DNA of 64,000 bases from Roseomonas sp. (GTDB lineage: Bacteria > Pseudomonadota > Alphaproteobacteria > Acetobacterales > Acetobacteraceae), in contig JADCFQ010000005.1 of the NCBI GenBank assembly GCA_020249435.1, forward strand, positions 179,413 to 243,412, read 5' to 3'. A model generated the notes under the pieces. It was not told where the DNA came from and did not search any database. It was given only the letters and a program-made list of their open reading frames with translations. Numbering within the stretch: position 1 is the first letter of the stretch; every line of letters starts with the position of its first letter. Positions 62,220 to 64,000 of the stretch are shown piece after piece. Made by a program: the position numbers and the translations under genes.

Positions 62220-62600
62220 TCAGGCCTTTTCGATCTCGCCGCCGCCATCCACCCAGTTCTTGAAGCCGCCCAGATTGCGCACATTGGCGTAACCCATGTC
62301 ATGCAGCGTCTTCAGCACCAGCGCAGATCGCCCGCCAGAGGCACAATAGGCAACAATCGTCTTGGCGCGATCAAAATTCGCATCATGCAAAGCGGAAGTC
62401 GGATCAGCGCGGAATTCCACCAGACCGCGCGGAATGGTCACGGCGCCCGGCACCTTGCCTGAGGCCGCGACTTCGCCTGGCTCACGCACATCCAGGAAAA
62501 CAACATCAGCGCGGCCAACCAAGCCCTTGGCTTCATCGGCGCTGATGCGCGGCACCACGGCTTCCGCGGCGGCGAGCATTTGTTGGACGGTTAGGGTCAT
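62220..62600 (-). CDS. Rhodanese-like sulfurtransferase
   Basis: A 126-residue single-domain rhodanese. The active-site loop is VAYCASGGRSALVL, with the catalytic cysteine that accepts sulfane sulfur; other family parts are VVFLDVREPGEVAASGKVPG and GYANVRNLGGFKNWVDGG. No signal, so cytoplasmic. The ATG at 62600 begins MTLTVQQMLAAAEA and follows GGAGGAG; sequence further upstream is not homologous. Partner and substrate unknown. Confidence 0.9.
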   Translation of the reverse strand: MTLTVQQMLAAAEAVVPRISADEAKGLVGRADVVFLDVREPGEVAASGKVPGAVTIPRGLVEFRADPTSALHDANFDRAKTIVAYCASGGRSALVLKTLHDMGYANVRNLGGFKNWVDGGGEIEKA

Positions 62601-62680
62601 GGCCTTTTTCTCCTCCCTGCTGGCGTTGTGCCGCAGGTTAGGCCGAGTTGCGTATGCAATGGAAGGGCGCCCCTTCAGGA

Positions 62681-64000
62681 TCAATTGAACAGCGCGAGGA
62701 TGGACGCCAGGTCAGTTCCGCCGACAAGGATCACATCATCGCCGGCGCCGCCACTGAGGAAATCCATGCCCGAACCGCCCATCAGCGTGTCGTTGCCGGC
62801 GCCGCCCATGATGCTGTCATCCCCGGCGCCACCATGCATGAAATTGGCGCCATCCGTGCCGATCAGCGTATCACTGCCATTACCAGCGATGACCGCTTCG
62901 AATTCGGTAAAACTTTCGCCCGGGAAGTTGGTGGCGCCAGTTTGCAGATTGACCAGGTAATTGCTGCTGAAGAGCGATGTATCCAGCGTATCATTGCCGC
63001 TGCCGCCGACCGCGATATCAGTACCAATGACGGCGTAGATGTAATCATTCCCTGCACCGCCCAGGGCAGTATCAGCACCACCGCCACCATTGATCGTATC
63101 ATCGCCATTGCCGCCAAGGATGCTGTCATTCCCGGCGCCACCATGCATGAAATTGGCGCCATCTGTACCGATCAGCGTATCACTGCCGGAGCCAGCAATG
63201 ACCGCTTCGAATTCGGTGAAGCTTTCGCCGGTGAAGTTGGTGGTGCCAATTTGCAGATTGACCAGATAATTGCTGCTGAAGAGCGATGTATCCAGCGTAT
63301 CATTCCCGCTGCCACCAATCCCGACATCAATACCAATCACCGCATAGATATAATCATCCCCGGCACCGCCTTCGGCACGGTCAGCGCCACCGCCACCATT
63401 GATCGTGTCATTGCCAGCGCCGCCTTCCAACGTATTGGCCGTGGCGCTGCCCAGCAGGCTGTCATTACCATCACCGCCCCAGGCGCCCTGGCTTATGGCG
63501 TTACCCAACACCAGCGTGTCATTGCCGGCTTGGCCATAGAGGTATTGGTCATTGGCATTGCCGGCCACCAGGCTATCCGCGTCATTACCGCCATAAAGCT
63601 GGATCTGGCGGACATTCAGCGCAATCAGCGTGTCATTGCCATTCTCGCCCCAGCCATAGCTGCCGCTGCCAATAAAATCATTGCCACCGACGACAATCCG
63701 ATCCGCGCCATCGCCACCAATCAGATGATGGCTATTGCCAATGCCATCAATCAGCGTGTCGTCACCAATGCCACCATCCAGCGTTTGGATAATACCCGCA
63801 CCCGCCAGAAGGCTGTCATTGCCGTCTCCGCCATAGGCGGCCTGCATGGTGTTGCCACCCAACACCAGCGTGTCATTGCCGGCCTGGCCATAGAGGTATT
63901 GGTCATTGGCATTGCCGGCGACCAGGCTATCCGCATCATTGCCGCCATAAAGCTGAATCTGGCGGACATTCAGCGCAATCAGCGTGTCATTGCCATTCTC
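62681..64000 (-). CDS. RTX hemolysin-type calcium-binding repeat protein, C-terminal part
   Basis: At least 439 residues; the frame is open to the window edge, so the N-terminus is missing. It is made almost entirely of glycine/aspartate nonapeptide repeats such as GGAGNDTLMGG and GGDGNDSLL, which bind calcium in a beta-roll after secretion. The C-terminus DVILVGGTDLASILALFN suits type I secretion. Two long-period duplications are superimposed on the short repeats (about 103 and 118 residues). Likely a secreted or surface protein; any catalytic domain would be to the right. Confidence 0.88.
   Translation of the reverse strand, partial: ENGNDTLIALNVRQIQLYGGNDADSLVAGNANDQYLYGQAGNDTLVLGGNTMQAAYGGDGNDSLLAGAGIIQTLDGGIGDDTLIDGIGNSHHLIGGDGADRIVVGGNDFIGSGSYGWGENGNDTLIALNVRQIQLYGGNDADSLVAGNANDQYLYGQAGNDTLVLGNAISQGAWGGDGNDSLLGSATANTLEGGAGNDTINGGGGADRAEGGAGDDYIYAVIGIDVGIGGSGNDTLDTSLFSSNYLVNLQIGTTNFTGESFTEFEAVIAGSGSDTLIGTDGANFMHGGAGNDSILGGNGDDTINGGGGADTALGGAGNDYIYAVIGTDIAVGGSGNDTLDTSLFSSNYLVNLQTGATNFPGESFTEFEAVIAGNGSDTLIGTDGANFMHGGAGDDSIMGGAGNDTLMGGSGMDFLSGGAGDDVILVGGTDLASILALFN
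62825..63310 (-). repeat. 309-base tandem period in the RTX gene
   Basis: The block starting GGCGCCACCATGCATG at 62825 recurs at 63134, 309 bases (103 codons) further on, and high identity continues for well over 150 bases through the segment encoding TNF-G-ESFTEFEAVIAG. The protein period runs from one GTDGANFMHGGAG to the next. It indicates recent internal duplication. Confidence 0.8.
63503..64000 (-). repeat. 354-base tandem period in the RTX gene
   Basis: The 144 bases at 63503-63646 recur almost unchanged at 63857-64000 (offset 354 bases, 118 codons), encoding NVRQIQLYGGNDADSLVAGN and the following QYLYGQAGNDTLVLG. The second copy runs off the window, so the number of units is unknown. 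Confidence 0.8.

Noticed and set aside
62681..64000. CRISPR-like array of regular repeats
   Set aside because: The repeats are in-frame glycine/aspartate codons of an RTX protein, without spacers of uniform length.

Overview
The window reads as an alphaproteobacterium with a GC-rich chromosome, most likely Rhodospirillales and probably Acetobacteraceae-like. The reasons are a Ros/MucR regulator, an OlsB ornithine-lipid acyltransferase, Caulobacter-type flagellar regulators (FlbD, FlbT, FlaF), the fliF-fliG-fliH-fliN-flbD gene order, MotE, and the alphaproteobacterial neighbours amiC, mrcA, prfB and rne. The family assignment is inference; no rRNA or tRNA is visible.

Left edge (1-3.4 kb): the end of a TRAP permease, then tsaB and rimI, a convergent TusA-like gene, mucR and olsB. 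From 3.4 to 39.5 kb lies a flagellar island interrupted only by speD-speE (13.9-15.3 kb). Its units are: flgF-flgG-flgA-flgH (leftward); fliL-fliM-small membrane protein-motE-cheY-cheZ-large periplasmic repeat protein (rightward); orf99-fliO-fliP (leftward), divergent from flgB-flgC-fliE-fliQ-fliR-flhB-histidine kinase (rightward); fliF-fliG-fliH-fliN-flbD-flhA-flhF-flhG (leftward); fliK-flgD (leftward), divergent from flgE-flgK-flgL, flagellin, flbT and flaF (rightward). Not seen here are fliI, fliJ, flgI, flgJ, motA, motB, rpoN and flagellin chaperones, so a second locus must supply them.

Regulation can partly be read from the sequence. A consensus sigma-54 promoter precedes flgF and a near-consensus one precedes flgE. 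Weaker candidates precede fliL, flagellin and flgB. A six-base motif (TTGCCG/CGGCAA) clusters in the flgF/fliL, fliK/flgE and flagellin control regions but is absent from the flgB and fliF regions. It is a reasonable candidate for the FlbD enhancer.

Right part (39.5-64 kb): tsaD; enolase; an aldehyde dehydrogenase; a small lipoprotein; a compositionally deviant methyltransferase next to a TPR gene whose 3' half is equally deviant; a two-subunit ThDP decarboxylase; an AEC transporter; prfB with an intact programmed frameshift; PBP1A; an AmiC-type amidase; a complete branched-chain amino-acid-type ABC transporter (livG-F-H-M-K); rne with a long GC-rich leader; a rhodanese; and the C-terminal part of an RTX calcium-binding repeat protein that runs off the window.

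The least explained items are the 1033-residue periplasmic protein behind motE-cheY-cheZ, the 99-residue gene before fliO, the shared flagellar promoter motif, and two intergenic palindrome clusters (15.4 and 23.4-23.5 kb).
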